Made by a program: the position numbers and the translations under genes | Shown here: positions 1-7,985 of the stretch, in pieces | Position numbering within the stretch: position 1 is the first letter of the stretch | How the letters are laid out: the number at the start of each line of letters is the position of its first letter | Assembly: GCA_016938835.1 (NCBI GenBank) | Contig: JAFGTW010000008.1 | Location: forward strand, 1 to 51,017 | DNA from: Patescibacteria group bacterium | GTDB lineage: Bacteria > Patescibacteriota > Patescibacteriia > Patescibacteriales > UBA12465 | Reading direction: 5' to 3' | DNA length: 51,017 nucleotides | The notes under the pieces: model-generated | What the model was told of the DNA's origin: nothing | Databases searched by the model: none | Seen by the model: the letters and a program-made list of their open reading frames with translations, nothing else

Positions 1-81
1 GACGAAGGTAAGACCGATGACAGGGACGAAGTCGTAACAAGGCATCCGTAGCGGAAGCTGTGGATGGATCACCTCCTTTCT
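1..81 (+). rRNA. rrs: 16S ribosomal RNA, 3' end (partial)
   Basis: The first bases match the end of helix 44 and the 3' tail of bacterial 16S rRNA: GTCGTAACAAGG, then GTGGATGGATCACCTCC. The anti-Shine-Dalgarno core CCTCC is intact. The gene begins upstream of the window. No tRNA or 23S rRNA follows; a terminator lies about 150 nt downstream and the next gene is on the other strand, so this 16S gene is unlinked on its 3' side. The exact mature end (80-81) is inferred by alignment to the usual GGATCACCTCCTT ending. Confidence 0.97.
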
Positions 82-130
82 AGGGAGTATTTATCTCCTT
101 CATCATTGATGAAGAAAGATAATAGTCGAC

Positions 131-197
131 ACTACACTTAGTGTAGTGAGTGTTATCGCAAGATAACACAAAAATATTATTCGAATCGGTGCCGATT
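131..197 (+). other. Three hairpins in the 16S trailer
   Basis: Behind the 16S end come three perfect stems: ACTACAC/GTGTAGT (131-147), GTGTTATC-GCAA-GATAACAC with a GNRA loop (150-169) and AATCGG/CCGATT (184-197). They lie in the transcribed trailer before the terminator and may guide 3' maturation or protect the precursor. The role is inferred; the stems are seen directly. Confidence 0.6.
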
Positions 198-229
198 AGA
201 CTCAAAATTTCGTCAAGCAAAACAGTTCA

Positions 230-259
230 AAAAAATCGCCTTTTTAGGCGGTTTTTTTT
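230..259 (+). terminator. Intrinsic terminator of the 16S rRNA unit
   Basis: A stem AAAAATCGCC/GGCGGTTTTT with a six-base loop is followed by a run of T. It closes the 16S transcript before any 23S gene. Confidence 0.85.
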
Positions 260-279
260 GTGCAAAAAAGACAGAATAT

Positions 280-315
280 AAAAAAGAGGGCTCTTTTATT
301 AAAGTCCTCTTTTTT
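280..315 (-). terminator. Terminator of the trpB-trpS operon (bidirectional form)
   Basis: The arms AAAAAAGAGG and CCTCTTTTTT flank a 16-nt loop just downstream of the trpS stop. The symmetric A and T tracts would work on either strand. Confidence 0.8.
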
Positions 316-347
316 CATATCCAAAAATTGTTTTTACTCAAGAAATA

Positions 348-1337
348 TTATCTCACACCAATTGCCTGTCGTATCTTTTTCATCTTCTCTTCGGCAATAG
401 CTAGAGCTCTATTTTTGCCATCCTCCAAAACTTTTTCCGCCTCTTCATCACTAATGCTATTAAATTTTTCTTGGAAATTCTCCAAGAAATTAACCACCAC
501 ATCGGCTAAAGCCTTCTTAAACTCGCCATAGCCTTTTCCCTTATTATCTTTCACTAAACGATGAATTTCGCGATTACCTAAACGAGCATAGATGGTCAAT
601 AAATTAGCCAAAGCAGGTCGATTAATCGGATCATAATCAATATCATCTCCAGAATCAGTAACCGCTTTCATAATTTTTTTCCTAGCCACTTCCGGACTAT
701 CAAGTAAAGCAATGTACCCAAACTTACTCTCATCACTCTTAGCCATTTTCTTAGTTGGATCACTTAAACTCATTACTCTTGCCCCCTCTTTATGAACCCT
801 AGCTTCTGGTATAGTAAAGATTGCACCATATTCATTATTAAAGCGTTTAGCAATATCGCGAGTTAGTTCCACGTGTTGTTTTTGATCTTCGCCAACTGGC
901 ACAATTTGAGCATCATAAAGCAGAATATCAGCGGCCATTAATACTGGATAATCGAAGAGACCGACGGAGACACCGTCCTGTTTATCACCAGCTTTATCTT
1001 TATACTGTGTCATTTTCTTTAAATCAGCCATATTAGTGCCTGTGCAATTAAGTATCCAGGCTAACTCTGTATGAGCGGGAATTTGCGACTGCTGAAAGAT
1101 AATTGATTTTTTTGGGTCAATGCCGGCGGCCAAATAAGTTTTAGTAATATCAAGAATGCGCCGACGCAAATCAGCTGGGCTTTGTTTTACCGTAATAGCA
1201 TGATAGTCAACAATAGAAAAAACGCATTCGTTATCTTTTTGTATATCTACCCACTGACTAATAGCGCCAATGTAGTTGCCAATAGTTAAATCGCCACTAG
1301 GTTTAATGCCGGAAAATATTTTAGTCTCTTTTTTCAT
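348..1337 (-). CDS. trpS: Tryptophanyl-tRNA synthetase
   Basis: This class I synthetase charges tRNA-Trp with tryptophan in the cytoplasm. The 329-aa length is normal for bacterial TrpRS. Visible signatures are GIKPSG near residues 10-15, TIGNY as the HIGH-type motif at 18-22, the dimer/tryptophan-pocket region around FDYPVLMAADILLY (128-141), and KMAKS as the KMSKS motif at 197-201. It lies 34 nt downstream of trpB on the same strand, so both are probably read from the T-box-controlled promoter near 3030. The pairing of a tryptophan-making enzyme with its synthetase under one tRNA-Trp sensor is coherent. Family assignment is secure. Confidence 0.97.
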   Translation of the reverse strand: MKKETKIFSGIKPSGDLTIGNYIGAISQWVDIQKDNECVFSIVDYHAITVKQSPADLRRRILDITKTYLAAGIDPKKSIIFQQSQIPAHTELAWILNCTGTNMADLKKMTQYKDKAGDKQDGVSVGLFDYPVLMAADILLYDAQIVPVGEDQKQHVELTRDIAKRFNNEYGAIFTIPEARVHKEGARVMSLSDPTKKMAKSDESKFGYIALLDSPEVARKKIMKAVTDSGDDIDYDPINRPALANLLTIYARLGNREIHRLVKDNKGKGYGEFKKALADVVVNFLENFQEKFNSISDEEAEKVLEDGKNRALAIAEEKMKKIRQAIGVR

Positions 1338-1371
1338 AGATTTTGTAATAAGATAATACTTCCCTAATATT

Positions 1372-2592
1372 TTACTTTAATCCGCCTTCAAAAGCAATTT
1401 CTGGAAATTCTTGAACGGCATAATCAATATCCTTATCACCACGGCCAGATAGATTAACTACAATCACATCTTCAGGGCTTAAAGTAGAAGCAAGGCGATA
1501 GGCATAGGCTAAAGCATGCGAGCTTTCAAGGGCAGGAATAATGCCTTCGCGCTTACTGGTGTAGGCAAAAGCCTTAATTGCCTCTTTATCACTAGCGCTC
1601 ACATATTCCACTCTTTTCTCATCTTTTAAGTAAGCATGGAAGGGACCAATACCAGGATAATCAAGCCCAGAAGCGATGGAATGAACCGCTGAAGGACTAC
1701 CATCCTCATTCTGCAAGACATAGGTTTGCATACCGTGAATTGCCCCAGGCTTACCCAATGTCAAGGTAGCGGCATGCTGGCCGCTATCAAGCCCTTTCCC
1801 ACTCGGTTCAACACCAATCAATTTAACATCTTCTTCATCCAAAAAGTCATGAAAAAGACCAAGAGCGTTAGAACCACCACCAACACAGGCAATTAAATAA
1901 TTTGGCAATTGTCCAAGCTTTTTCTGACTCTGCTCACGCACTTCTCGACCAATAATACTTTGAAAATAAGCAACCATGGCCGGATAGGGATGAGGGCCAA
2001 CAACTGAACCAATCGCAAAGAAAGTATCTTCATACTCCTGCATATAAACACCAAAGGCACTATCAACAGCTTCTTTTAAAGAACGTCCGCCTTCTTTAAC
2101 GGCTACCACCTTCGCTCCCAAAAGCTTCATTTTTGCTACATTATCAGCTTGTTTAGCAATATCAATTTCACCCATATAAATTTCACATTCGAGTCCGACA
2201 ACAGCAGCTGCAGTTGCTAAGGCCACTCCATGTTGTCCTGCCCCCGTTTCTGCCATCATCTTTTTTTTGCCCAAACGCTTAGCCAACAAAGCCTCGCCCA
2301 AGCAATGATTAATTTTATGAGCGCCAGTGTGATTTAAGTCTTCTCTCTTAAAATATATTTTCGCACCACCTAAATCTGAACTGATATTTTTAGCTAAATA
2401 TAGAGGTGATGGCCTTCCCGCAAAATCTTGCAAAAGTCTCTTGTACTCTTGCTGAAAAGAGGTATCTTCTTTAATTTCATTAAAAGCAACTTCCACTTCT
2501 TTTAAAGCTTTCTCCAGAACTGGAGGGACAAGGCGACCGCCATAGCTACCATAAAAGCCATTTTTATCAGGTAAATTTTTGTAATTAGACAT
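1372..2592 (-). CDS. trpB: Tryptophan synthase beta chain (solitary)
   Basis: This PLP enzyme condenses indole with L-serine to give tryptophan. The 406 residues match canonical TrpB (TrpB1). The PLP lysine lies in HKINH (K93), the catalytic glutamate in AETGAGQHG (E115), the PLP phosphate loop is GGGSNALG (238-245), and the C-terminal SGRGDKD is present. There is no trpA or other trp gene next to it; the partner downstream is trpS. Without TrpA it could only use free indole taken from elsewhere, which is an inference limited to this window. A T-box leader with a UGG specifier precedes it by about 140 nt of AT-rich sequence. Confidence 0.97.
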   Translation of the reverse strand: MSNYKNLPDKNGFYGSYGGRLVPPVLEKALKEVEVAFNEIKEDTSFQQEYKRLLQDFAGRPSPLYLAKNISSDLGGAKIYFKREDLNHTGAHKINHCLGEALLAKRLGKKKMMAETGAGQHGVALATAAAVVGLECEIYMGEIDIAKQADNVAKMKLLGAKVVAVKEGGRSLKEAVDSAFGVYMQEYEDTFFAIGSVVGPHPYPAMVAYFQSIIGREVREQSQKKLGQLPNYLIACVGGGSNALGLFHDFLDEEDVKLIGVEPSGKGLDSGQHAATLTLGKPGAIHGMQTYVLQNEDGSPSAVHSIASGLDYPGIGPFHAYLKDEKRVEYVSASDKEAIKAFAYTSKREGIIPALESSHALAYAYRLASTLSPEDVIVVNLSGRGDKDIDYAVQEFPEIAFEGGLK

Positions 2593-2733
2593 ATGTTTTT
2601 ATATACATTAATTTGCTTAAAAACAAATTAAATAAATATTAAATAAATAAAATAAAAATACTAACGATAATTAGAATCGCCAATATTCAGAACATCGATT
2701 GTAGAATATAAAATTTTTCATAAATTTAACAAT

Positions 2734-2980
2734 AAAAAAATCCCGTCTTCTCTGCCAAATATAAATTTAGCAGAAAGGACGGGATCTCCCGCGGTACCAC
2801 CTTTCTTATTTCAAGACTTACGCCTTCAAATCTCTTTCAACCTCTCTATCATAATATATGATGACAAGGTCTAAGCTATGATTACGGAGCTAGCCGGACA
2901 AGCACTAACGCACTTATCATCCTATGCGAATACGCATAAATTTATGCCCAACCCCGGCAATATTTACCGGGACATAAATA
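2734..2980 (-). promoter_or_regulatory. T-box riboswitch (tRNA-Trp type) upstream of trpB-trpS
   Basis: On the minus strand the T-box signature GAAAGGTGGTACCGCGGG is present (about 2805-2788; bulge TGGTACC at 2799-2793). Its 3' arm CCTTTC overlaps the 5' arm of a terminator whose stem ATCCCGTC..TTCTGC/GCAGA..GACGGGAT is followed by seven T. Stem I is tiny: TTTATG (2978-2973) pairs with CATAAA (2946-2941), with an upper CCCGG/CCGGG stem; UGG at 2950-2948 sits on the 3' side of the internal loop, where the specifier codon belongs, followed by a purine. A TATGCG/CGCATA hairpin and a GATGATAAG/CTTGTCATC stem come between. The T-box core is certain; Stem I and the specifier are my fold. The UGGU bulge predicts A73, whereas bacterial tRNA-Trp usually has G73. 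Confidence 0.93.
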
Positions 2981-3012
2981 TGAATTTTAAGATTGGCAAA
3001 GAATCAATGACA

Positions 3013-3041
3013 ATAGTAGCAAAAATTTAAACAAAAGTCAA
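3013..3041 (-). promoter_or_regulatory. Sigma70-type promoter of the T-box/trpB-trpS unit
   Basis: On the minus strand TTGACT (3041-3036) and TACTAT (3018-3013) are separated by exactly 17 nt. Transcription would begin near 3006, about 28 nt before T-box Stem I. Confidence 0.8.
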
Positions 3042-3050
3042 AAGGAAAAA

Positions 3051-3743
3051 CTAAATAACTTTCTTCAGATAAGCTAGCCAATAATTTCTTTTATACGACT
3101 GCTTTTTAAACTTAGCATAATTTGTTTTTTTCTCTAAGAACTGAATTTTAAAATATTTAGAATAAGTATTAATAAAATCTTCTCTTGAAAAAACTCTTTC
3201 CGTTAAACCCATGTCTTTATTTATATATGTATCATATTCTTTTCCTGGGTGTTGTTTTAATAAGACTTTGGCGTTATCATCACCATCCTTACACAGAGCT
3301 CTAACAAAAAAATGAGCACCATTTTTTAAAATGCGCTGAACCTCTTTTAAATAAATAGCTCGTTCCTTTTCATGTAAAGAATTGGAAGACATTATATCAA
3401 TCACTAAATCAAAATTATCATTTTCAAAAGGATATTTTGCCCCAATATCTGCAACTCGATAATCAACACTTATTCCTAATGATTTAGCTTGTTCTCGAGC
3501 AAGTCTAACTGCGGTCAATGATATATCAAAACCAAACACTTCATTATCTCCCATTTGTGCCAAGTAGTTTGAATGCTTACCGTTACCAGAGCCAAGATCT
3601 AAAATCTTTAAACCATCAAAAACCACGTGTTCATTTTTCTTTAAAAACTTGATGTATCTTTTGAGATCATTACGTGGCTCTTGACTAATTTGAATCAGCT
3701 GAGGTTTATTATATTCTTGTTCCCAAGTCTTTTTTTGTGACAT
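3051..3743 (-). CDS. Class I SAM-dependent methyltransferase
   Basis: The 230-aa protein carries the Rossmann SAM-binding motif LDLGSGNG (49-56), an acidic motif II region (VFGFDIS) and motif IV-like DLVIDIMSS, followed by the hydrophobic strand typical of Methyltransf_11/25 proteins. The substrate cannot be read from the sequence. The N-terminal segment (KKTWEQEYNKPQ) resembles small-molecule or natural-product methyltransferases with an N-terminal cap helix. The gene ends right at the trp promoter; its stop is 10 nt from the -35 box, so it is a separate unit upstream. The first ATG has no clear Shine-Dalgarno sequence. Confidence 0.85.
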   Translation of the reverse strand: MSQKKTWEQEYNKPQLIQISQEPRNDLKRYIKFLKKNEHVVFDGLKILDLGSGNGKHSNYLAQMGDNEVFGFDISLTAVRLAREQAKSLGISVDYRVADIGAKYPFENDNFDLVIDIMSSNSLHEKERAIYLKEVQRILKNGAHFFVRALCKDGDDNAKVLLKQHPGKEYDTYINKDMGLTERVFSREDFINTYSKYFKIQFLEKKTNYAKFKKQSYKRNYWLAYLKKVI

Positions 3744-3826
3744 ATATTATTTAATATAAGAATAAAATCTTTAATATTTTAACACAGTAAATTTTTTATA
3801 TAAATAAGAGATTAATTCCTAAAAAT

Positions 3827-3854
3827 AAAAAAACCGCGATTATACATATCGCGG
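3827..3854 (-). terminator. Terminator behind tRNA-Lys
   Basis: On the minus strand CCGCGAT/ATCGCGG with a 7-nt loop is followed by seven T, immediately after the tRNA 3' end. Confidence 0.85.
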
Positions 3855-3858
3855 CTTG

Positions 3859-3931
3859 CGAGGCGTAAAGGGCTCGAACCTCTAACCAAAGCCTTAAAAG
3901 GGCTCTGCTCTGCCAATTAAGCTAACGCCCC
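3859..3931 (-). tRNA. tRNA-Lys(UUU)
   Basis: A full cloverleaf folds on the minus strand: acceptor GGGGCGT/ACGCCTC, D arm GCTTAATTGGCAGAGC, anticodon stem GAGCC/GGCTT around loop CTTTTAA (anticodon TTT), and T loop TTCGAGC. The discriminator is G and CCA is not encoded. Confidence 0.93.
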
Positions 3932-4032
3932 ATTTCAAATGAACTTAATCTATCTTATTAAATTGATTACATATTGTCAAGTTAACATAAATCAGTAATG
4001 ACTAATGATTTTTTTTCATATTTAAAAATTAT

Positions 4033-4061
4033 TTGACTAATTAATGGAATGTTCATACACT
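4033..4061 (+). promoter_or_regulatory. Promoter of tRNA-Pro and downstream RNA
   Basis: TTGACT (4033-4038) and TACACT (4056-4061) are separated by 17 nt. The predicted start near 4068 is about 10 nt ahead of the mature tRNA. Confidence 0.75.
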
Positions 4062-4077
4062 ATTGCTATCTAAATAA

Positions 4078-4148
4078 CGGGGTGTAGTATAGAGGTAGTA
4101 CGCATGCATGGGGTGCATGTATCCCGGGTTCGATTCCCGGCACCCCGA
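4078..4148 (+). tRNA. tRNA-Pro(GGG)
   Basis: The acceptor CGGGGTG/CACCCCG is perfect. The D arm is GTATAGAGGTAGTAC, the anticodon stem CATGC/GCATG encloses ATGGGGT (anticodon GGG), and the T arm is CCGGG-TTCGATT-CCCGG. Discriminator A is followed by CA, so CCA is not fully encoded. The 5' C1-G72 pair is typical of bacterial proline tRNA. The antisense 66-aa ORF in the track is a shadow of this gene. Confidence 0.95.
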
Positions 4149-4278
4149 CAAGTGAAACGAGGAGAGGTGAACAGACCGACTACTCGGTCTGTGTTCGGAA
4201 TCGAAATTCGCCAGTTGGCGGACGGCGAATCAGAGCAGCCCGACTCTGATCTCTTAATAATTTTTACCAAGATAAAAC
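4149..4278 (+). ncRNA. Candidate structured RNA trailing tRNA-Pro
   Basis: Between tRNA-Pro and its terminator lies about 105 nt that is clearly more GC-rich than its surroundings and folds into consecutive stems: ACAGACCGA/TCGGTCTGT (4171-4192), ATTCGCC/GGCGAAT (4206-4230; an alternative CGCCA/TGGCG nests inside it) and TCAGAG/CTCTGA (4230-4249). No credible ORF with a start signal is present; the 68-aa plus ORF starts inside the tRNA. It should be cotranscribed with tRNA-Pro. I recognise no known family (not SRP RNA, tmRNA or RNase P RNA). Confidence 0.5.
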
Positions 4279-4308
4279 AAAAAAAATCGTCATCTGACGG
4301 TTTTTTTT
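4279..4308 (+). terminator. Terminator of the tRNA-Pro/RNA unit
   Basis: AAAAAAATCGTC-ATCT-GACGGTTTTTTTT forms a strong stem ending in eight T, with no gene directly before it other than the tRNA-Pro transcript. Confidence 0.85.
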
Positions 4309-4314
4309 GAATAG

Positions 4315-4343
4315 TTGCTAAAACAGATAATAATCATTATAAT
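4315..4343 (+). promoter_or_regulatory. Promoter of the LCP-der operon
   Basis: TTGCTA (4315-4320), a 17-nt spacer and TATAAT (4338-4343). Transcription would start near 4350. Confidence 0.75.
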
Positions 4344-4374
4344 AAAGTAAGAAAAATATATCCGATTCAAGACC

Positions 4375-5892
4375 ATGAGGTTATTGAATTTTTTAATATT
4401 TATGATTGATTTTAAGCAAAAATTAGAGGAAAGTGATCCAAATATTTATAAGCAATCACAACTTGAAGAAAACCAAGTTATTTTAGATAAACTCAAGAAA
4501 CACCGTAAAGCAAAAAATTACTTTATCGCTTTGTTAGTTCTAGCTATTGTTTTTTCTGGAAAAATCATGATTTCTAGTTCAGGTGCTAGCCAATGGTTAA
4601 ATAATAATCCAATTATTAATTTAGTTAGCCATTTAGGTCAAAACTCTGATAATAAATTACAAGGAGAAGATAGAGATAAAATTAATATTTTATTATTAGG
4701 CATGGGCGGATCAAATCACGAAGGAGGCTATTTAGCTGACACTATTATGCTAATAAGTCTACAGCCCTCCAGTAAAAAAGTAGCTATGACATCTATTCCT
4801 CGCGACTTAACTGTGCCCACTGCTAACGGCTCTTGGCGTAAGGTTAATTCTATTCATGCTACTGCCGAAGCACAAGAAGAAGGGCAAGGTGGACCAACTA
4901 TGGCGGAAACACTCAGTTCAGTCCTTGATCTTAAAATTGATTATTATATACGTATAGATTTTGATGGTTTTATTAAAATTATTGATGAACTTGGAGGCGT
5001 CGATGTTGATGTTGAAAATACTTTAGATGATTATAGTTATCCAATTAGAGGAGAAGAAGAAAACCCTGATTATTTCGCTCGTTTTGAACATCTGCACATT
5101 GAAGCTGGGCAGCAGCATATGAATGGCTCCCTAGCCTTAAAATATGCCCGTAGTCGCCACGCTTATGGAGTTGAAGGTTCTGATTTTGCTCGCGCGAAAA
5201 GACAACAATTGATTTTAGAAGCTGCAAAAGATAAATTGCTATCAAAAAATAATCTTCTAAAACCAGGCATGTTAAGTCGCATTATTGCTGAACTTAATCG
5301 TAACATTAAAACTAACTTAGACGTTTGGGCCATGCTAAAACTATGGAACGATTATAAAGATGTCCAGCGAGAACAGATATCCAACACTGTTTTAAGTGAT
5401 GGCCCTGGTGGCTTCTTAATTGCCGGACGCGGAGAAGATGGCGCTTACATTCTAATCCCTCAAACTGGAAATTTTAATAAAATCCAAGAAATGCTTAAAA
5501 ATATTTTCGGAAATAATGAAAGCGTCTCTAATAATAATCAAACAAATAATAAAATAGAAACTCAAACATCAATTATTCAAATTGAAAAAATTGATAAAGA
5601 AATAAAAGTGGCTGTCTTAAATGGCACTTGGGTTAGTGGCCTAGCTGCTAACACTGCTATCAATTTACAAGAATACGGATTCAAAATCATAGAAACCGCT
5701 AATGCTCCTACAAGAGAATATACCGAATCCGTTATCTATGATCTTGGTTACGGCAAAGAATTAAAGGCTTTAGAAATTCTACAAGCAGCTGCTGATGCTA
5801 AGCTTGTTTACGATGCCCCTTCTTGGCTCGAGACCTATAAAAATAGTCCTGAACATCCTGACTTCATCTTAATCATCGGTTCTAATAAATAA
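4375..5892 (+). CDS. LytR-CpsA-Psr (LCP) family protein with LytR_C domain
   Basis: LCP proteins are membrane-anchored phosphotransferases that attach undecaprenyl-linked glycopolymers to the cell wall or surface. A short cytoplasmic tail is followed by one membrane segment (about residues 48-64). The LCP domain starts at INILLLGMGG and has the conserved TIMLISL, SIPRDL arginine, FDGFIKIIDELGGVDV and LKYARSRH...DFARAKRQQ signatures. A C-terminal LytR_C/VWC domain starts near EIKVAVLNGTW and ends at the stop. The 505-aa start at 4375 is the longest; an ATG at 4402 (MIDFKQK) is equally plausible and neither has a Shine-Dalgarno sequence. der starts 10 nt downstream, so the two form an operon. 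Confidence 0.92.
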   Translation: MRLLNFLIFMIDFKQKLEESDPNIYKQSQLEENQVILDKLKKHRKAKNYFIALLVLAIVFSGKIMISSSGASQWLNNNPIINLVSHLGQNSDNKLQGEDRDKINILLLGMGGSNHEGGYLADTIMLISLQPSSKKVAMTSIPRDLTVPTANGSWRKVNSIHATAEAQEEGQGGPTMAETLSSVLDLKIDYYIRIDFDGFIKIIDELGGVDVDVENTLDDYSYPIRGEEENPDYFARFEHLHIEAGQQHMNGSLALKYARSRHAYGVEGSDFARAKRQQLILEAAKDKLLSKNNLLKPGMLSRIIAELNRNIKTNLDVWAMLKLWNDYKDVQREQISNTVLSDGPGGFLIAGRGEDGAYILIPQTGNFNKIQEMLKNIFGNNESVSNNNQTNNKIETQTSIIQIEKIDKEIKVAVLNGTWVSGLAANTAINLQEYGFKIIETANAPTREYTESVIYDLGYGKELKALEILQAAADAKLVYDAPSWLETYKNSPEHPDFILIIGSNK

Positions 5893-5902
5893 TCTTAGAA
5901 AA

Positions 5903-7294
5903 ATGAAAAACGATACAGACAATCTACCTATAGTCGCTATTTGCGGACGAACCAATGTCGGTAAGTCGACTTTATTTAATCGTCTAACCGAAAAAAAACA
6001 AGCCTTAGTTTCAAAAATAGAGGGAACGACTAGGGACTGTAATATTGGTTTAGTATATTGGGATCGCAAAGTTTTTCGTCTAGTAGACACGGCGGGGCTA
6101 ATTGACGCTAATATTATTAGTGAGCGCAAAAAAACAAGTAGCGATATTGACGTGCTTGCGCAGCAACAAGCTTTAAATTATTTAAAACAAGCCCAACTTT
6201 TGTTATTTGTTGTTGATGGCAAAACCGGTTTAATGCCAGAAGACAGAGAGCTGGCTAGAGTGTTACGCCGTCAGCCTCGTTATGCAAATAAAATATTAAT
6301 GGTCGCTAATAAAATTGACAGCGGTAAACTTCGGAGTGAGGCCGCAATTTTTAATAAGCTAGGATTAGGCGAGCCTTGTTCACTCTCTGCTCAGACTGGT
6401 GCTGGTACCGGTGATTTATTAGATACTATTTTTCAAAAAATTGACTCAGTGGTTGATGATAATGCTGAAGACAAAAAAGAAATTGTAGCCAAGATGGCTA
6501 TAGTTGGTAAACCAAATGTAGGTAAATCTTCTTTACTTAATGCTCTACTTGGTTATCAAAGAGTTATTGTTAGTGATCAGCCTCACACCACCAGAGAATC
6601 CCAAGACATCGAACTGGAACGGGACGGTAAAATTGTTCACTTAATTGATACCGCCGGAATTTCTCGTCACGGACATAAAGGTAAGGGTCTAGAAAAAGAA
6701 GGTATTGCCTTATCTCTACAAAGCTTACAAAGAGCAGATATTGCTCTATTAGTACTTGATTTAGCGGAAACTCTAACTCATCAAGATGCTAAAATGGTAG
6801 AAGAAATTGTTAATCGTGGTAAAAGTTTAATTATTATTGCTAATAAATGGGACAAGATTGAAAATAAAAACCCTAAGCACTGGAAAGATGTAGTACAAGA
6901 TAAACTTCCGTTTGCTACTTGGGCTCCGATTATCTTTGTATCAGCTAAGACAGGCTCAAAGGTAGACAAAATTCTTGAAATTGCCCTTGAAGTAGCTGAA
7001 GCGCGTAAAGTTGAAATTAGTGAAACTCAATTAAAGAAATTTCTAAGTAGGGTAGTAAAAATTCATTTACCTGCTAAAGGCAAGGGTTTAAAAGCTCCTC
7101 ATATTTATGAAATCGCACAAAAGCGCTCCAACCCACCGGTATTTACCGTGCGTATTGGCTCTCGTGATGACTTACATTTTTCCTATGTTCGCTTCCTTGA
7201 AAATCGTTTACGTGAACAATATAGCTACATTGGCACGCCCGTACGAATGCATGTAATTAAGAATAAAAAGAAGCACGGCGTTAGAGAAGTTTAA
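5903..7294 (+). CDS. der: Ribosome-associated double GTPase Der (EngA)
   Basis: Der is an essential GTPase for 50S subunit maturation. Two Era-like G domains lie in tandem: the first has GRTNVGKST (15-23), DTAGL and NKID; the second has GKPNVGKSS, DTAGIS and NKWD. A C-terminal KH-like domain (roughly the last 85 residues, including VFTVRIGSRDDLHFSYVRFLENRLRE) completes the family layout. The 463-aa length is normal. It follows the LCP gene by 10 nt and ends in its own terminator. The minus-strand ORFs of the track here are shadows. Confidence 0.97.
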   Translation: MKNDTDNLPIVAICGRTNVGKSTLFNRLTEKKQALVSKIEGTTRDCNIGLVYWDRKVFRLVDTAGLIDANIISERKKTSSDIDVLAQQQALNYLKQAQLLLFVVDGKTGLMPEDRELARVLRRQPRYANKILMVANKIDSGKLRSEAAIFNKLGLGEPCSLSAQTGAGTGDLLDTIFQKIDSVVDDNAEDKKEIVAKMAIVGKPNVGKSSLLNALLGYQRVIVSDQPHTTRESQDIELERDGKIVHLIDTAGISRHGHKGKGLEKEGIALSLQSLQRADIALLVLDLAETLTHQDAKMVEEIVNRGKSLIIIANKWDKIENKNPKHWKDVVQDKLPFATWAPIIFVSAKTGSKVDKILEIALEVAEARKVEISETQLKKFLSRVVKIHLPAKGKGLKAPHIYEIAQKRSNPPVFTVRIGSRDDLHFSYVRFLENRLREQYSYIGTPVRMHVIKNKKKHGVREV

Positions 7295-7322
7295 ATTATT
7301 TAAAAAAATTTTATTACCATTT

Positions 7323-7352
7323 TAAAATGTCCGCAAACAGCGGATATTTTTA
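7323..7352 (+). terminator. Terminator of the LCP-der operon
   Basis: AATGTCCGC/GCGGATATT with loop AAACA is followed by a T-rich tract. Confidence 0.7.
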
Positions 7353-7357
7353 TTTTA

Positions 7358-7386
7358 TCGTCATTTCAGCCTGAATGCGCTATAAT
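7358..7386 (+). promoter_or_regulatory. Putative promoter of pth
   Basis: TCGTCA (7358-7363), 17 nt and a consensus TATAAT (7381-7386). The -35 box is weak. The leader to the pth ATG would be about 25 nt with no Shine-Dalgarno sequence. Confidence 0.55.
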
Positions 7387-7415
7387 AAATATAATTAATT
7401 TCTATTCTATTATTT

Positions 7416-7970
7416 ATGCAAATTATTATCGGTCTGGGTAATCCCGGCACAAAATACGCTCTTACGCGTCACAACGCTGGCTGGATCGCCTTAGATTTAT
7501 TGGCGGGCAGTGAGGACTGGAAAGAAGAAAAAAGATTTAATTCTCTAATTAAGGAGACTCCGGGATACTTATATATAAAGCCCCTTAGTTTTATGAATCA
7601 CTCCGGCGAAAGTGTATACAAAGCTCTTAATTTTTACAGATTAATTGAAAAGCACTTTTTAAAGGGCGTAAAAAAAGAACAGAACTTGCAGGACTGTCTT
7701 TATGTTATTCAAGATGATTTAGATTTGGACTTAGGGACCTGGAAAATCAGTCAGGACTCAAGTAGTGGCGGACATAAAGGTATTCAATCAATTATAAGCC
7801 ATGTTAAAACACAAAAATTTACCCGTCTTCGCCTTGGTATTAAAACCGAATTATTACGAAATCCTTTGCCAGCCGATAAATTTGTCTTACAAAGATTTAG
7901 CGATCAAGAACTAAAAACTTTAAAGACAACAATTGAGCAAGCCTCACCCGATTTTAAAGCCTTATTATAA
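7416..7970 (+). CDS. pth: Peptidyl-tRNA hydrolase
   Basis: Pth releases peptides from prematurely dropped peptidyl-tRNA. The 184-aa length fits the bacterial family. Conserved elements are IGLGNPG at the N terminus, the catalytic histidine in TRHNAGW (H19), the asparagine in SFMNHSG, the QDDLDLDLG aspartate loop and GGHKGIQSII, all in order. It has its own promoter and is followed directly by a 100-nt hairpin with a T tract that would end the transcript. Confidence 0.96.
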   Translation: MQIIIGLGNPGTKYALTRHNAGWIALDLLAGSEDWKEEKRFNSLIKETPGYLYIKPLSFMNHSGESVYKALNFYRLIEKHFLKGVKKEQNLQDCLYVIQDDLDLDLGTWKISQDSSSGGHKGIQSIISHVKTQKFTRLRLGIKTELLRNPLPADKFVLQRFSDQELKTLKTTIEQASPDFKALL

Positions 7971-7985
7971 GCAACCATATACAAT

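Noticed and set aside
4070-4270. 66-aa minus ORF (and 68-aa plus ORF 4104-4310) overlapping tRNA-Pro
   Set aside because: Both run through the tRNA and the hairpin region; the GNRTRD-type peptide is a typical translation of a tRNA antisense strand.
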